64,000 bases of DNA, from contig CAXXXW010000001.1 in assembly GCA_963665555.2 (NCBI GenBank), positions 3,086-67,085 on the forward strand, given 5' to 3'. The position numbers and the translations under genes were made by a program. The notes under the pieces were generated by a model that worked only from the letters and a program-made list of their open reading frames with translations, was not told where the DNA came from and did not search any database. Source of the stretch: CAXXXW01 sp963665555. GTDB lineage: Bacteria > Pseudomonadota > Alphaproteobacteria > Thalassobaculales > Thalassobaculaceae. How positions within the stretch are numbered: position 1 is the stretch's first letter; each line of letters starts with the position of its first letter. Positions 51,436 through 59,377 of this stretch are shown here, in pieces.

Positions 51436-52590
51436 ATGATCTCCATCGACGCCGCCTTCGACGGCGGCAACATCGAGGTTCTGCGGGCCGACGACCCGGC
51501 CGACATCCGCCTCGCCATCCGCAAGGACAGCGAGGCCGATTTTTACCAGTGGTTCTCGTTCCGCGTCTCCGGCGCGCGCGGCGTCGATCTCGCGTTGCGC
51601 ATCGAGAACGCGGGCGGGGCCAGCTACCCGCGCGGCTGGGAGGGCTACCGCGCCGTCGCCTCGACGGACCGCCGCCGCTGGCTGCGCGTCCCGACGGACT
51701 ACGCCGGCGGCGCGCTGACGATTCGCCACCGGCCTGAGAGCGACGCGGTCCACTACGCCTATTTCGCGCCCTACTCGATGGAGCGTCACGCGGACCTGGT
51801 GGCGCGCTGCCAGGCCGCCGAGGGGGTGGCGCTGTCCACGCCGGGAACCACCGCGCTCGGCCGGCCGATCGACATCCTGCGCTTCGGGGAGCCGGACGCG
51901 GCCCGGCCGTCGATCTGGGCGATCGCGCGCCAGCATCCGGGCGAGACCATGGCCGAATGGTTCATGGAGGGTTTCCTCGACCGGCTGGTCGACGCCGAGG
52001 ACGGGGCCGCCCGCGCGCTGCGCGAGCGCGCCGCGATCCACGCCGTCCCCAACATGAACCCGGACGGCGGCGCGCTCGGCAACCTGCGGGTCAACTCCCG
52101 GGGCGCCAACCTCAACCGCGAATGGGAGGCGCCGAGCCTGGAGCGCAGCCCGGAAGTGTTCCATGTGCGCGAGGCGATGCGCCGGACCGGGGTCGATCTC
52201 TGCCTCGACGTGCATGGCGACGAGGCGATGCCCTACAACTTCATCGTCGGCCTCGACGGGATCGCGGAGGCCAGCCCGGCCCAGCGCGCCACCGTCCGGC
52301 GCTTCGCCGGCGCGCTCGCCGACCTCAACCCGGACTTCCAGACCGCGCGCGGCTACCCGCCGGCCAGGCCCGGCCAGGGGCTGACCACGACCTGCACCGG
52401 CTGGCTCGGCAAGCATCTCGGCGCGGCGTCGATGACGCTGGAGATGCCGTTCAAGGACGCCGCCAACGCGCCGGACGAACGGGTCGGCTGGTCGCCCGGC
52501 CGGGCCATGGCGCTCGGCCGCTCGTCGATCGAGGCGATGCTGGCGGTGATGGCGTACCTGCCGCTGCCGCGCGGCGGAGCGGAGGGGTAG
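51436..52590 (+). CDS. M14-family zinc carboxypeptidase (cytosolic carboxypeptidase-like)
   Basis: A 384-residue protein with an N-terminal beta-sandwich (residues 1-120) and an M14 catalytic domain. Zinc ligands are H167 and E170 (RQHPGE) and H260 (LDVHGDE), the substrate-binding NPDG and NSRGANLNR follow the known pattern, and the catalytic glutamate is about E336 in LEMPFKD. This architecture resembles cytosolic carboxypeptidases (CCP/M14D), which remove C-terminal Glu or act on modified tails in eukaryotes; the bacterial substrate is unknown. The next gene starts at the base after its stop. Confidence 0.9.
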   Translation: MISIDAAFDGGNIEVLRADDPADIRLAIRKDSEADFYQWFSFRVSGARGVDLALRIENAGGASYPRGWEGYRAVASTDRRRWLRVPTDYAGGALTIRHRPESDAVHYAYFAPYSMERHADLVARCQAAEGVALSTPGTTALGRPIDILRFGEPDAARPSIWAIARQHPGETMAEWFMEGFLDRLVDAEDGAARALRERAAIHAVPNMNPDGGALGNLRVNSRGANLNREWEAPSLERSPEVFHVREAMRRTGVDLCLDVHGDEAMPYNFIVGLDGIAEASPAQRATVRRFAGALADLNPDFQTARGYPPARPGQGLTTTCTGWLGKHLGAASMTLEMPFKDAANAPDERVGWSPGRAMALGRSSIEAMLAVMAYLPLPRGGAEG

Positions 52591-52953
52591 ATGCTCGTCG
52601 TCCACGGCCTCGCGAATTGCGACGCCTGCCGCAAGGCGCGCAAACGGCTCGAACGCGCCGGGGCCGCGCACCGTTTCCACGACCTGCGCAAGGACGGGCT
52701 GGACCGCGAAACGGCCGAGGCGTGGCTCGCCGCGATCGGGCCGGAGCGGCTGGTCAACCGGCGGAGCGCGACCTGGCGCGGCCTGCCGGAGGCCGAGCGG
52801 GCGCGGCTCGACGCCGATCCGGCGGGGCTGCTGTGCGCGCATCCGACGCTGGCCAGGCGGCCGGTGATCGACCTCGGCGGCGCGTGGATCGCGGGTTTCG
52901 ACGCCGCCGCCGCCGCCGCCCTCGACGCGCGCCTGGCGGAGCGCGGGGCGTAG
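52591..52953 (+). CDS. Spx/ArsC-like thioredoxin-fold protein
   Basis: A 120-residue ArsC/Spx/YffB-family protein. The N-terminal redox motif is C10-D-A-C13 in GLANCDACRKA, the thioredoxin-like fold continues with FHDLRKDGL, and the C-terminal RRPVIDLGG contains the Arg-Pro-Val/Ile signature. These proteins act as glutathione- or thioredoxin-coupled reductases or as transcription regulators; arsenate reduction is not shown. It begins directly after the carboxypeptidase stop and is probably translated from the same mRNA. Confidence 0.85.
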   Translation: MLVVHGLANCDACRKARKRLERAGAAHRFHDLRKDGLDRETAEAWLAAIGPERLVNRRSATWRGLPEAERARLDADPAGLLCAHPTLARRPVIDLGGAWIAGFDAAAAAALDARLAERGA

Positions 52954-53005
52954 CGCCGCCGCGCGCCTTCCCGCCCGGCCCGGAATCGGGCATTGTAACC
53001 CGGCC

Positions 53006-53317
53006 ATGGCCCCGCGCATCGACATCCCGGCGGACCGGATCGCCGCCTTTTGCGAACGCTGGAAGATCGCCGACCTCTCCCTGTTCGGCTCCGTCCTGCG
53101 CGACGATTTCGGTCCCGACAGCGATGTGGACGTGCTTGTCGGTTTCCGCGACGACGCGCGGCACGGCTTCGCCGAACTGGCCGACATGGAGGAGGAGTTG
53201 AAGGCCCTATTCGGCCGCGAGGTGGACCTGGTCCAGCGCGCCGTCGTCGAGAAAAGCCCGAACTGGATCCGCCGCAAATCGATCCTCGGCTCCGCGGAGC
53301 TCGTCCATGGATCGTGA
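53006..53317 (+). CDS. MntA-type minimal nucleotidyltransferase antitoxin
   Basis: A 103-residue minimal nucleotidyltransferase. The GSX10DXD motif is exact: G28-S29, then D40 and D42, with a third acid at D74 (REVDLVQ). In characterised MntA/HepT systems this protein adds AMP groups to the HEPN toxin and neutralises it. It overlaps the HEPN gene by 11 bases, the normal order for this module. Confidence 0.88.
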   Translation: MAPRIDIPADRIAAFCERWKIADLSLFGSVLRDDFGPDSDVDVLVGFRDDARHGFAELADMEEELKALFGREVDLVQRAVVEKSPNWIRRKSILGSAELVHGS

Positions 53318-53648
53318 CCTCGGGCACGTTTTCGACATCGTTTCGTCGGCGCGCCTGGCGCGGAAGTACGTTAACGGGGCGACCTACAACGAATTCATCG
53401 AGGACACGCGAATGCAAGACGCGGTCGTGAGGCGCCTCGAAATCATCGGCGAGGCGGCGGGCCGGCTTTCTCCGGGGTTCAGGCGGGAGCACGACGAAAT
53501 TCCTTGGAACGAGATCAGGGGGATGCGCAACCGGGCGATCCACGGTTACGAAAAGCTCGACCTGGACATCGTTTGGACGGTCGCGCGGGAACGGCTCGCG
53601 ACCCTCATCGCCCGTCTCGAACCCCTGCTTCCCCCGGAGGAGGAATGA
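53307..53648 (+). CDS. HepT-like HEPN-domain toxin (DUF86)
   Basis: A 113-residue HEPN protein. The catalytic RX4HXY motif is R74-N-R-A-I-H79-G-Y81, where in known HepT toxins the His and Arg form the RNase site and the Tyr is the target of AMPylation by MntA. It overlaps the nucleotidyltransferase gene by 11 bases and, unusually, its stop overlaps the start of the downstream FAD dehydrogenase gene (ATGA). Confidence 0.88.
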   Translation: MDRDLGHVFDIVSSARLARKYVNGATYNEFIEDTRMQDAVVRRLEIIGEAAGRLSPGFRREHDEIPWNEIRGMRNRAIHGYEKLDLDIVWTVARERLATLIARLEPLLPPEEE

Positions 53649-54772
53649 GAACCGCCGACGTCATCGTGGTCGGCGGCGGGCTGGTCGGCGCGGCGCTGGC
53701 GCGGGGGATGGCGCGGGCGGGCGCGGAGGTTCTCCTGCTCGACGAGGGCGACGACGCCTTCCGCGCCTCGCGCGGCAATTTCGGGCTGGTCTGGGTGCAG
53801 TCCAAGGGCGACGGCATGGGCGAATACGCCCGCTGGTCGCGGCTCTCCTCCGACCTCTGGCCCGGCTTCGCGGCCGAGCTGCGCGAGGAAACCGGGATCG
53901 ACGCCGGCCACCGCCGCCCCGGCGGTCTGGAGCTCTGCCTCGACGAGGCGGAGTGCGAGGCCCACGCCGTCTCGATCGCGCGGATGCACAACCAGCCGGG
54001 CGGCGCCAACGACCGCCGCGTCGTCGACGGCGGCGAGGTCCGCCGGATGGAGCCGGCGGTCGGGCCGGAGGTCGTCGGCGCGTCGTTCTGCCCGCACGAC
54101 GGGGCGGTCGATCCGCTGGCCGCGCTGCGCGCGCTGCACCGGAGCGCGGCCGCCGCCGGCGCCGCCTTCCTCGCCGAACGCCGCGTCGAACGCATCCTTC
54201 CCGAACGCGGCGGCTTCCGGGTCGAGACCGCGCGCGAGGCGTTCTCCGCCGGCCGGGTCGTCGTGGCGGCCGGAAACGGGACCCCGCCGCTCGCCGCGCA
54301 AATCGGCATCGACGTCCCGGTCGCGCCGGAGCGCGGCCACATCCTGGTCACCGAGCGGGTCCGGCCGCTGTTCCGCCATGTGCTGGGCCAGGTCCGCCAG
54401 ACCCCGCAGGGCACGGTCATGCTCGGCGCGACGAGGGAGTCGGTGGGGTTCGATGTCGGCTTCAACCCGGAAATGGCGCGCGCGATCGCCGCGCGGGCGG
54501 TCCGCAAGGTTCCGGCGCTGGAGGGGCTGCGCGTCGTGCGCGGCTGGAGCGCGCTCAGGATCATGCCGGCCGACGGCTTCCCGATCTACGGCGAATCGGA
54601 GGCGCATCCCGGCGCCTTCGCCGCGACCTGCCACAGCGGCGTCACCCTGGCGGCGGCGCACGCGCTGCGCCTCGCGCCGAAATTGCTGGAGCCGGGCCTG
54701 GAGGAGGAATTCCCGGCGTTCTCGCCCCGGAGGTTCGATGTTTCGCAGACTGTCCGGCCCGCCCAGGCCTAG
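53645..54772 (+). CDS. FAD-dependent amino acid dehydrogenase, DadA/HcnC-like (beta) subunit
   Basis: A 375-residue D-amino acid oxidase-fold flavoprotein. FAD site is VVGGGLVGAALARG, with FRASRGNFGLVW, APERGHILV and the C-terminal HSGVTLAAAHA contacts. It is the first of three genes encoding an oxidising complex similar to HcnABC, octopine/nopaline oxidase and D-hydroxyproline dehydrogenase. The substrate is most likely an imino or N-alkyl amino acid. Its ATG overlaps the HEPN stop by 4 bases; an upstream extension of the open frame is not family-like. Confidence 0.9.
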   Translation: MRTADVIVVGGGLVGAALARGMARAGAEVLLLDEGDDAFRASRGNFGLVWVQSKGDGMGEYARWSRLSSDLWPGFAAELREETGIDAGHRRPGGLELCLDEAECEAHAVSIARMHNQPGGANDRRVVDGGEVRRMEPAVGPEVVGASFCPHDGAVDPLAALRALHRSAAAAGAAFLAERRVERILPERGGFRVETAREAFSAGRVVVAAGNGTPPLAAQIGIDVPVAPERGHILVTERVRPLFRHVLGQVRQTPQGTVMLGATRESVGFDVGFNPEMARAIAARAVRKVPALEGLRVVRGWSALRIMPADGFPIYGESEAHPGAFAATCHSGVTLAAAHALRLAPKLLEPGLEEEFPAFSPRRFDVSQTVRPAQA

Positions 54773-55034
54773 CGTTTCCCTCCTCTTCGAGGGCGCGGAG
54801 GTGGAGGCCCTGGAGGGCGACACGCTGGCGGCGGCGCTGCTCGCGGCCGGCGTTCCGTTCCGGCGCGAATCGGCGGTCTCGGCCGCGCCGCGCGCGCCGT
54901 TCTGCATGATGGGCGCGTGTTTCGAGTGCCTGGTGGAGATCGACGGCGCGGCCAACCGGCAGGCCTGCCTCGAACCCGTGCGCGAGGGCATGTCGGTCCG
55001 CCTCCAGCCGGCGGCGCGCGGGGTCGGGCCGTGA
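54738..55034 (+). CDS. small [2Fe-2S] ferredoxin subunit, HcnA-like (gamma)
   Basis: A 98-residue ferredoxin-like subunit. The cluster cysteines are C56, C61, C64 and C77 (PFCMMGACFECL and RQACL). It carries electrons between the FAD subunits of the dehydrogenase complex. The ATG at 54738 has GGAGG four bases upstream and lies inside the preceding gene's last codons (35-base overlap). It overlaps the next gene by 4 bases (GTGA). Confidence 0.88.
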   Translation: MFRRLSGPPRPSVSLLFEGAEVEALEGDTLAAALLAAGVPFRRESAVSAAPRAPFCMMGACFECLVEIDGAANRQACLEPVREGMSVRLQPAARGVGP

Positions 55035-56446
55035 GCGGCGCGGCGGACGCCGTTGTCGTCGGGGCCGGGCCGGCCGGCATGTCGGCCGCGGCCGCGCTCG
55101 CCGAGGCGGGGGCGCATACGGTCGTGCTGGACGAGCAGGCCGGGCCGGGCGGCCAGATCTACCGCGGCATCGAGACGGTGCGTCGGCTGCGGCCCGCCGA
55201 CATGGCGTTCCTCGGCTCCGCCTACGCGCGCGGCGCCGGCGTGGTGGAGGCGTTCCGCGCCGTCCGGCTCGACTACCGGCCGGGCGCCGCCGTCTGGCAT
55301 ATCGGCGCGCCGGGCAGGGGCGGGCGGCGCGATGTGCTGTACAGCCGGGGCGGCGCCGCGGCGCGGGTCTCGGCCCGGTATGTCGTGATCGCGACCGGCG
55401 CGCTGGAGCGCCCGGTCCCGGTTCCCGGCTGGACCCTGCCCGGCGCGATGACCGCCGGCGCGGTGCAGTCGGCGCTGAAGACCTCCGGCGTCTATCCCGC
55501 CGGCCGCCCGGTGCTGGCCGGGAGCGGCCCGCTGCTGCTCCAGCTGGCGGCGCAGCTGCTGGCGGCGCGGGTTCCCGTCGCGGCGATCGTGGACACGACG
55601 CCGCCGGGCGGCTGGCGGCGCGCGTTCCTCCGCCTGCCGGGCGCGCTCGCCGCCGGCCCGTACCTGGCCAGGGGCTGGGAGATGCTGCGGGCCGTCCGCC
55701 GGTCCGGCGTCCCGGTCCACGCCGGCGCGAGCCGCCTCGCCCTTCGGGGCCGCGATCGCGTCGAAGCCGTCGCGTTCCACGCCGGCGGCGGCGAGCGGAC
55801 CGTCGAAGCCGATGTCGTCGCGCTGCACGAGGGCGTGGTCCCGGACACGCACCTTTCCCGCCTCGCCGGCGTCGAACACCGCTGGGACGCGCCGGGGCGC
55901 TGCTTCCGCCCGGTCGTCGGCCCCTGGGGCGAGACCTCGGCGCCCGGCGTTTACATCGCCGGCGACGGCGGCGGGATCGCCGGCGCGGCCGCGGCCGAGC
56001 ATGGCGGCCGGATCGCCGGGCTGGCCGTCGCCGAACGGCTCGGCCTTGTCGGGGAGGCGGAGCGCGACTTCCGCGCCGAGGACGCGCGGACGCGCCGGTT
56101 CCTCGAACTCGGCCTGCGCCCGTTCCTCGATCGCTGGTTCCCGCCGCCGGACGCGGCCGGCGCGATCCCGGACGGGGTGGCGGTCTGCCGCTGCGAGGAG
56201 ACGACCGCGGGCGAGGTTCGCGCGGCGGTGGCCGAGGGCTGCGCCGGGCCGAACCAGGTCAAGGCCTTCCTGCGTTGCGGCATGGGGCCGTGCCAGGGCC
56301 GGATGTGCGCCGCGACCGTGACCGAGATCGTCGCGGCGGCGCGCGGGCGAAGCCCGGCCGAGGTCGGGACCTTCCGGGTCCGCCCGCCCGCGCGGGCGGT
56401 GACGCTGGCCGAAATCGCCGAAATGGCGGCGCCCGGCGGCGGCTGA
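55031..56446 (+). CDS. FAD/NAD(P)-binding dehydrogenase with BFD-like [2Fe-2S] domain, HcnB/OoxA-like (alpha) subunit
   Basis: A 471-residue protein starting with GTG (GTGA overlap with the ferredoxin gene). The FAD motif is VVVGAGPAGMSAAAALA, the GGQIYRGIE stretch is typical of this family, and the C-terminal BFD domain has C386, C388, C416 and C421 (CRCEE and CGMGPC). The three subunits together would feed electrons from an amine substrate into the respiratory chain. Candidates are D-hydroxyproline, an opine, or glycine-derived cyanide formation; sequence alone does not decide. Confidence 0.9.
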   Translation: MSGAADAVVVGAGPAGMSAAAALAEAGAHTVVLDEQAGPGGQIYRGIETVRRLRPADMAFLGSAYARGAGVVEAFRAVRLDYRPGAAVWHIGAPGRGGRRDVLYSRGGAAARVSARYVVIATGALERPVPVPGWTLPGAMTAGAVQSALKTSGVYPAGRPVLAGSGPLLLQLAAQLLAARVPVAAIVDTTPPGGWRRAFLRLPGALAAGPYLARGWEMLRAVRRSGVPVHAGASRLALRGRDRVEAVAFHAGGGERTVEADVVALHEGVVPDTHLSRLAGVEHRWDAPGRCFRPVVGPWGETSAPGVYIAGDGGGIAGAAAAEHGGRIAGLAVAERLGLVGEAERDFRAEDARTRRFLELGLRPFLDRWFPPPDAAGAIPDGVAVCRCEETTAGEVRAAVAEGCAGPNQVKAFLRCGMGPCQGRMCAATVTEIVAAARGRSPAEVGTFRVRPPARAVTLAEIAEMAAPGGG

Positions 56447-56544
56447 GGCGGCCGCCGCGCCGTTTTCGCGCCGAACCGCTTGCCCGCGCCGCCCCGGCCC
56501 CGTGTAATGCGGCGCGGAACCGGACGACACGGGAAGGGACCCGG

Positions 56545-57423
56545 ATGAGGGCGCGCCGTCTTTTCGCCTGCCTGGCTTGCGCGGCGCTCGCGCTCGCGTT
56601 GCTGGCGACGCGCGCGCCGGCGCGGACGGAGGGGACGCCGGGCGCGCCGGAGGCCGCGGACGCGATCGACGTCGACCTCCAGCTGGTGCTGGCCGTGGAC
56701 ATTTCCGGCAGCATCGACGCGCTGGAGGCCCGGCTCCAGCGCGACGGCTATATCCAGGCGCTGCTCGACCCCTATGTCGTGCAAGCGATCCAGCAGGGGC
56801 GGCACGGGCGGATCGCGCTCGCCTACACCGAATGGGCCGGCCCGCTGAACCAGCGCCTGGTGGTGGACTGGCGCGCGATCGACGGCCCGGAGAGCGCCGC
56901 CGCCTTCGCCGCCCTGCTGCGCGAGGCGCCGCTGGGCGCGGGGCATCGCACCTCGATCAGCAACGCCATCCTCCACGCCGTCGCGCTGTTCCGCCAGGGC
57001 GGGTTCCGGGCCGCGCGCAAGGCGATCGACATTTCCGGCGACGGGCCGAACAACGGCGGCTTCTATGTGGACGACACCCGCCACCGCGCGGCGGAGCGGG
57101 GCATCACGATCAACGGCCTGCCGATCCTGAACGGCCGCCCGTCGCCGCTCGGCGTGCCGGCGCTGGAGGACATCGACCTGTATTACGAGGACTGCGTGAT
57201 CGTCGGGCCGGGGGCGTTCATCGTGGTCGCGGAGACGCCGGAAAGCTTCGCCGCGGCGGTGCGGCGCAAGCTGATCCTCGAAATCTCCGGCCTGCGCCCC
57301 CCGCCGCGCCGCGTCGCCGTCCGCGACGGCGTGGTCCCGGCCCAGGCGTACCGGGGCCTGACCGACTGCGCGATCGGCGAGAAGCGCTACCAGCTGCTGT
57401 TGCGCCGCAACGCGGGGAACTGA
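56545..57423 (+). CDS. exported DUF1194 (VWA-like) protein
   Basis: A 292-residue secreted protein with a signal peptide (LFACLACAALALALLATRAPA) and a von Willebrand A-like fold. The MIDAS motif is D52-I-S54-G-S56 (VDISGSID), followed by GRIALAYTEW, RTSISNAI and DISGDGPNN. DUF1194 proteins are widespread in alphaproteobacteria and have no agreed function; metal-dependent protein binding in the periplasm is inferred from the fold. It is 98 bp after the dehydrogenase operon and converges on the next gene. Confidence 0.88.
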   Translation: MRARRLFACLACAALALALLATRAPARTEGTPGAPEAADAIDVDLQLVLAVDISGSIDALEARLQRDGYIQALLDPYVVQAIQQGRHGRIALAYTEWAGPLNQRLVVDWRAIDGPESAAAFAALLREAPLGAGHRTSISNAILHAVALFRQGGFRAARKAIDISGDGPNNGGFYVDDTRHRAAERGITINGLPILNGRPSPLGVPALEDIDLYYEDCVIVGPGAFIVVAETPESFAAAVRRKLILEISGLRPPPRRVAVRDGVVPAQAYRGLTDCAIGEKRYQLLLRRNAGN

Positions 57424-57472
57424 GCCGCCGGGGCGCGCGCGCCGGCCCGCCGCCGCGCCGTGCGCGCCGTCC

Positions 57473-58036
57473 TCATCCGCAGCGCAGGAAGAACAGCGCC
57501 CAGGGCCACATCAGCTCCTCCTCGTCGGTGGCCGGCCGGTCGCCCGGCGGGTCGAAAACCAGCCAGAGCGGGCCGCGCCCGCCGATGTCGAGCGGGCGGC
57601 CGTTCGACCGCGTGGCCAGCACCCAGTCGCGCGCCGCGATCTCTTCGGCCGGGATTTCGGTGGAGAACCCGTCGAGCGCCAGCGTCGCCAGCGGCTTGCC
57701 GACGCAGCCCGCCGCCGCCAGCACATCGGCCAGCCGCGGGCCCGAGAAGGTTTTCGGCGCGATCCACTGGTGGAATTCGATGCCGATTTCCGTCTCGCCG
57801 AGGCTCTCCAGCATGGCGCGGTCGAAGGCGAACGCCTTCTCGAAACCCGTCTCGTGGTAGCCGAGGAAGGCGTCGCGCCGCGCGTCGAAGGGCGGCCGGT
57901 TGGTCCTGTCGATGTCGCCCGCGACGACCAGCACGGTGTCGCCGACCGGCCCGTCCGCGACATCGGCGGCGACAGCCGGCCCGGCAAGCGCGAGCGCGAA
58001 GGCGGCGGCGATGGCGAGGGCGGCGGAGGTCTTCAT
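57473..58036 (-). CDS. periplasmic sulfite-oxidase-fold (molybdopterin-binding domain-like) protein
   Basis: A 187-residue exported protein with a signal peptide (ALAIAAAFALALAGPAVAA). The segments GPRLADVLAAAG, ALDGFSTEIPAEEI, WVLATRSNG and GPLWLVFDP are typical of a compact group of proteins assigned to the oxidoreductase molybdopterin-binding (SUOX/YedY) fold. The cysteine that would coordinate molybdenum is not obvious, since the only clear early Cys is in AAGCVGK. It may therefore lack the cofactor. No operon partner is visible. Confidence 0.75.
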   Translation of the reverse strand: MKTSAALAIAAAFALALAGPAVAADVADGPVGDTVLVVAGDIDRTNRPPFDARRDAFLGYHETGFEKAFAFDRAMLESLGETEIGIEFHQWIAPKTFSGPRLADVLAAAGCVGKPLATLALDGFSTEIPAEEIAARDWVLATRSNGRPLDIGGRGPLWLVFDPPGDRPATDEEELMWPWALFFLRCG

Positions 58037-58141
58037 TACGGCATCCTTTCCGAAACGCCCGTTCGGGCGCGGTTGAGGGCGAGGCCCCCGAAACCGATAA
58101 TGTCCAAAGCGGTCGAGGCCGCAAGGCGGAAAGGCGAGGCG

Positions 58142-59377
58142 ATGGCGGCGGATGGAACCGGCGGCGCGGCGGCGGGGGCGGAGGTCGCGCCGGGGTTCGA
58201 CCTTCGAGCGCTCCCGCCCGGTTTCCTCGACGATCCCTATCCCGTCTACCGGGCGCTTCGCGAGCGCGCGCCGGTGCACCGCTGCCCGGACGGGTCGGTG
58301 TTCCTGACGCGCTGGCGCGATGTCGACGCGGTCTATCGCGACCGCCGCTTCTCCTCCGACAAGAAGGTCGAGTTCCGGCCGAATTTCGGCGACGGGCCGT
58401 TGTACGAGCACCACACGACGAGCCTGGTCTTCAACGACCCGCCGCTGCACACCCGCGTGCGCCGCCTGCTCATGCCGGCCTTCGCGCCGCGCGCGCTCAA
58501 GGCGCTGGAGCCGAGGCTCGACGCGCTGGTGGACGGACTGCTCGACCGGATCGCGGAGAAGGGCCGCTTCGACCTGGTCGCCGACCTCGCCGCCGCCATC
58601 CCGGTGCGGGTGATCGGCGACCTTTTGCGCGTGCCGGAGGCGGAGCGCGGCCCGCTGCGCGGCTGGTCGCTGGCGATCCTCGGCGCGCTGGAGCCGACCC
58701 TGCCGGACGACGCGCGCCGCCGCGGCGAAAGGGCGGTGCGGGAATTCTCGGCCTGGCTGGAGGACCTGGTCGCGCGCCGCGCCCGCGCGCCCGCCGCCGA
58801 GGGGCCGGACGTGCTCGCCGCCCTGATCGCCGGCGGGGGCGGCGACCGGCTGACGCTCCCGGAACTGGTGCACAACTGCATCTTCCTGCTGAACGCCGGC
58901 CACGAGACCACCACCAACCTCATCTGCAACGGCGTCGCGGCGCTGATGGACAATCCGGGCGAACTGGCCCGGCTGCGCGCCGATCCCGGCCTGGTCGGCC
59001 CGGCGGTGGAAGAGTTCCTGCGCTACGAAAGCTCCAACCAGCTGGGCAACCGGCGCGCGGCGGCGGAGGTCGAGATCGGCGGGACGCGGCTTGCCGCCGG
59101 CACGCCGGTCACGCTGTGCATCGGCGCGGCGAACCGGGACCCGGAGGTCTTCGCCGACCCGGACCGGCTCGACATCGCGCGCGCGCCCAACCCGCATCTC
59201 GCCTTCGGCGGCGGCGCGCACACCTGCGCCGGGATGAGCCTCGCGCGGATGGAGGGCCGCGCGGCGATCGGCGGCCTGGTCCGCCGCTTCGCCCGGCTGG
59301 AGCGCGACGGCCCGTTCGTCCGGGGCGGGCGCGCCCGCTTCCGCGGCTTCCTCGGCTACCCGATGCGCGCGGCCTAG
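58142..59377 (+). CDS. cytochrome P450
   Basis: A bacterial soluble P450 of 411 residues from the ATG at 58142. The oxygen-activation motif in helix I is AGHETT (252-257), ExxR is E291-F-L-R294, and the heme cysteine is C362 in FGGGAHTCAG. An ATG at 58100 would add 14 residues; the chosen one has a better ribosome site (GAGG). The closest families are the CYP107/CYP105-like group that oxidises varied small molecules. No ferredoxin or ferredoxin reductase gene is beside it. Its TAG stop overlaps the transporter's stop (CTAG). Confidence 0.92.
   Translation: MAADGTGGAAAGAEVAPGFDLRALPPGFLDDPYPVYRALRERAPVHRCPDGSVFLTRWRDVDAVYRDRRFSSDKKVEFRPNFGDGPLYEHHTTSLVFNDPPLHTRVRRLLMPAFAPRALKALEPRLDALVDGLLDRIAEKGRFDLVADLAAAIPVRVIGDLLRVPEAERGPLRGWSLAILGALEPTLPDDARRRGERAVREFSAWLEDLVARRARAPAAEGPDVLAALIAGGGGDRLTLPELVHNCIFLLNAGHETTTNLICNGVAALMDNPGELARLRADPGLVGPAVEEFLRYESSNQLGNRRAAAEVEIGGTRLAAGTPVTLCIGAANRDPEVFADPDRLDIARAPNPHLAFGGGAHTCAGMSLARMEGRAAIGGLVRRFARLERDGPFVRGGRARFRGFLGYPMRAA

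Noticed and set aside
49468..53277. An open frame of 1269 codons on the minus strand.
   Set aside because: It combines the N-terminal frame of the SPFH gene with antisense sequence of the carboxypeptidase and nucleotidyltransferase genes.
53645..56446. Calling the trimer a hydrogen cyanide synthase.
   Set aside because: HcnABC, opine oxidase and hydroxyproline dehydrogenase share the same layout, and sequence by eye cannot separate them.
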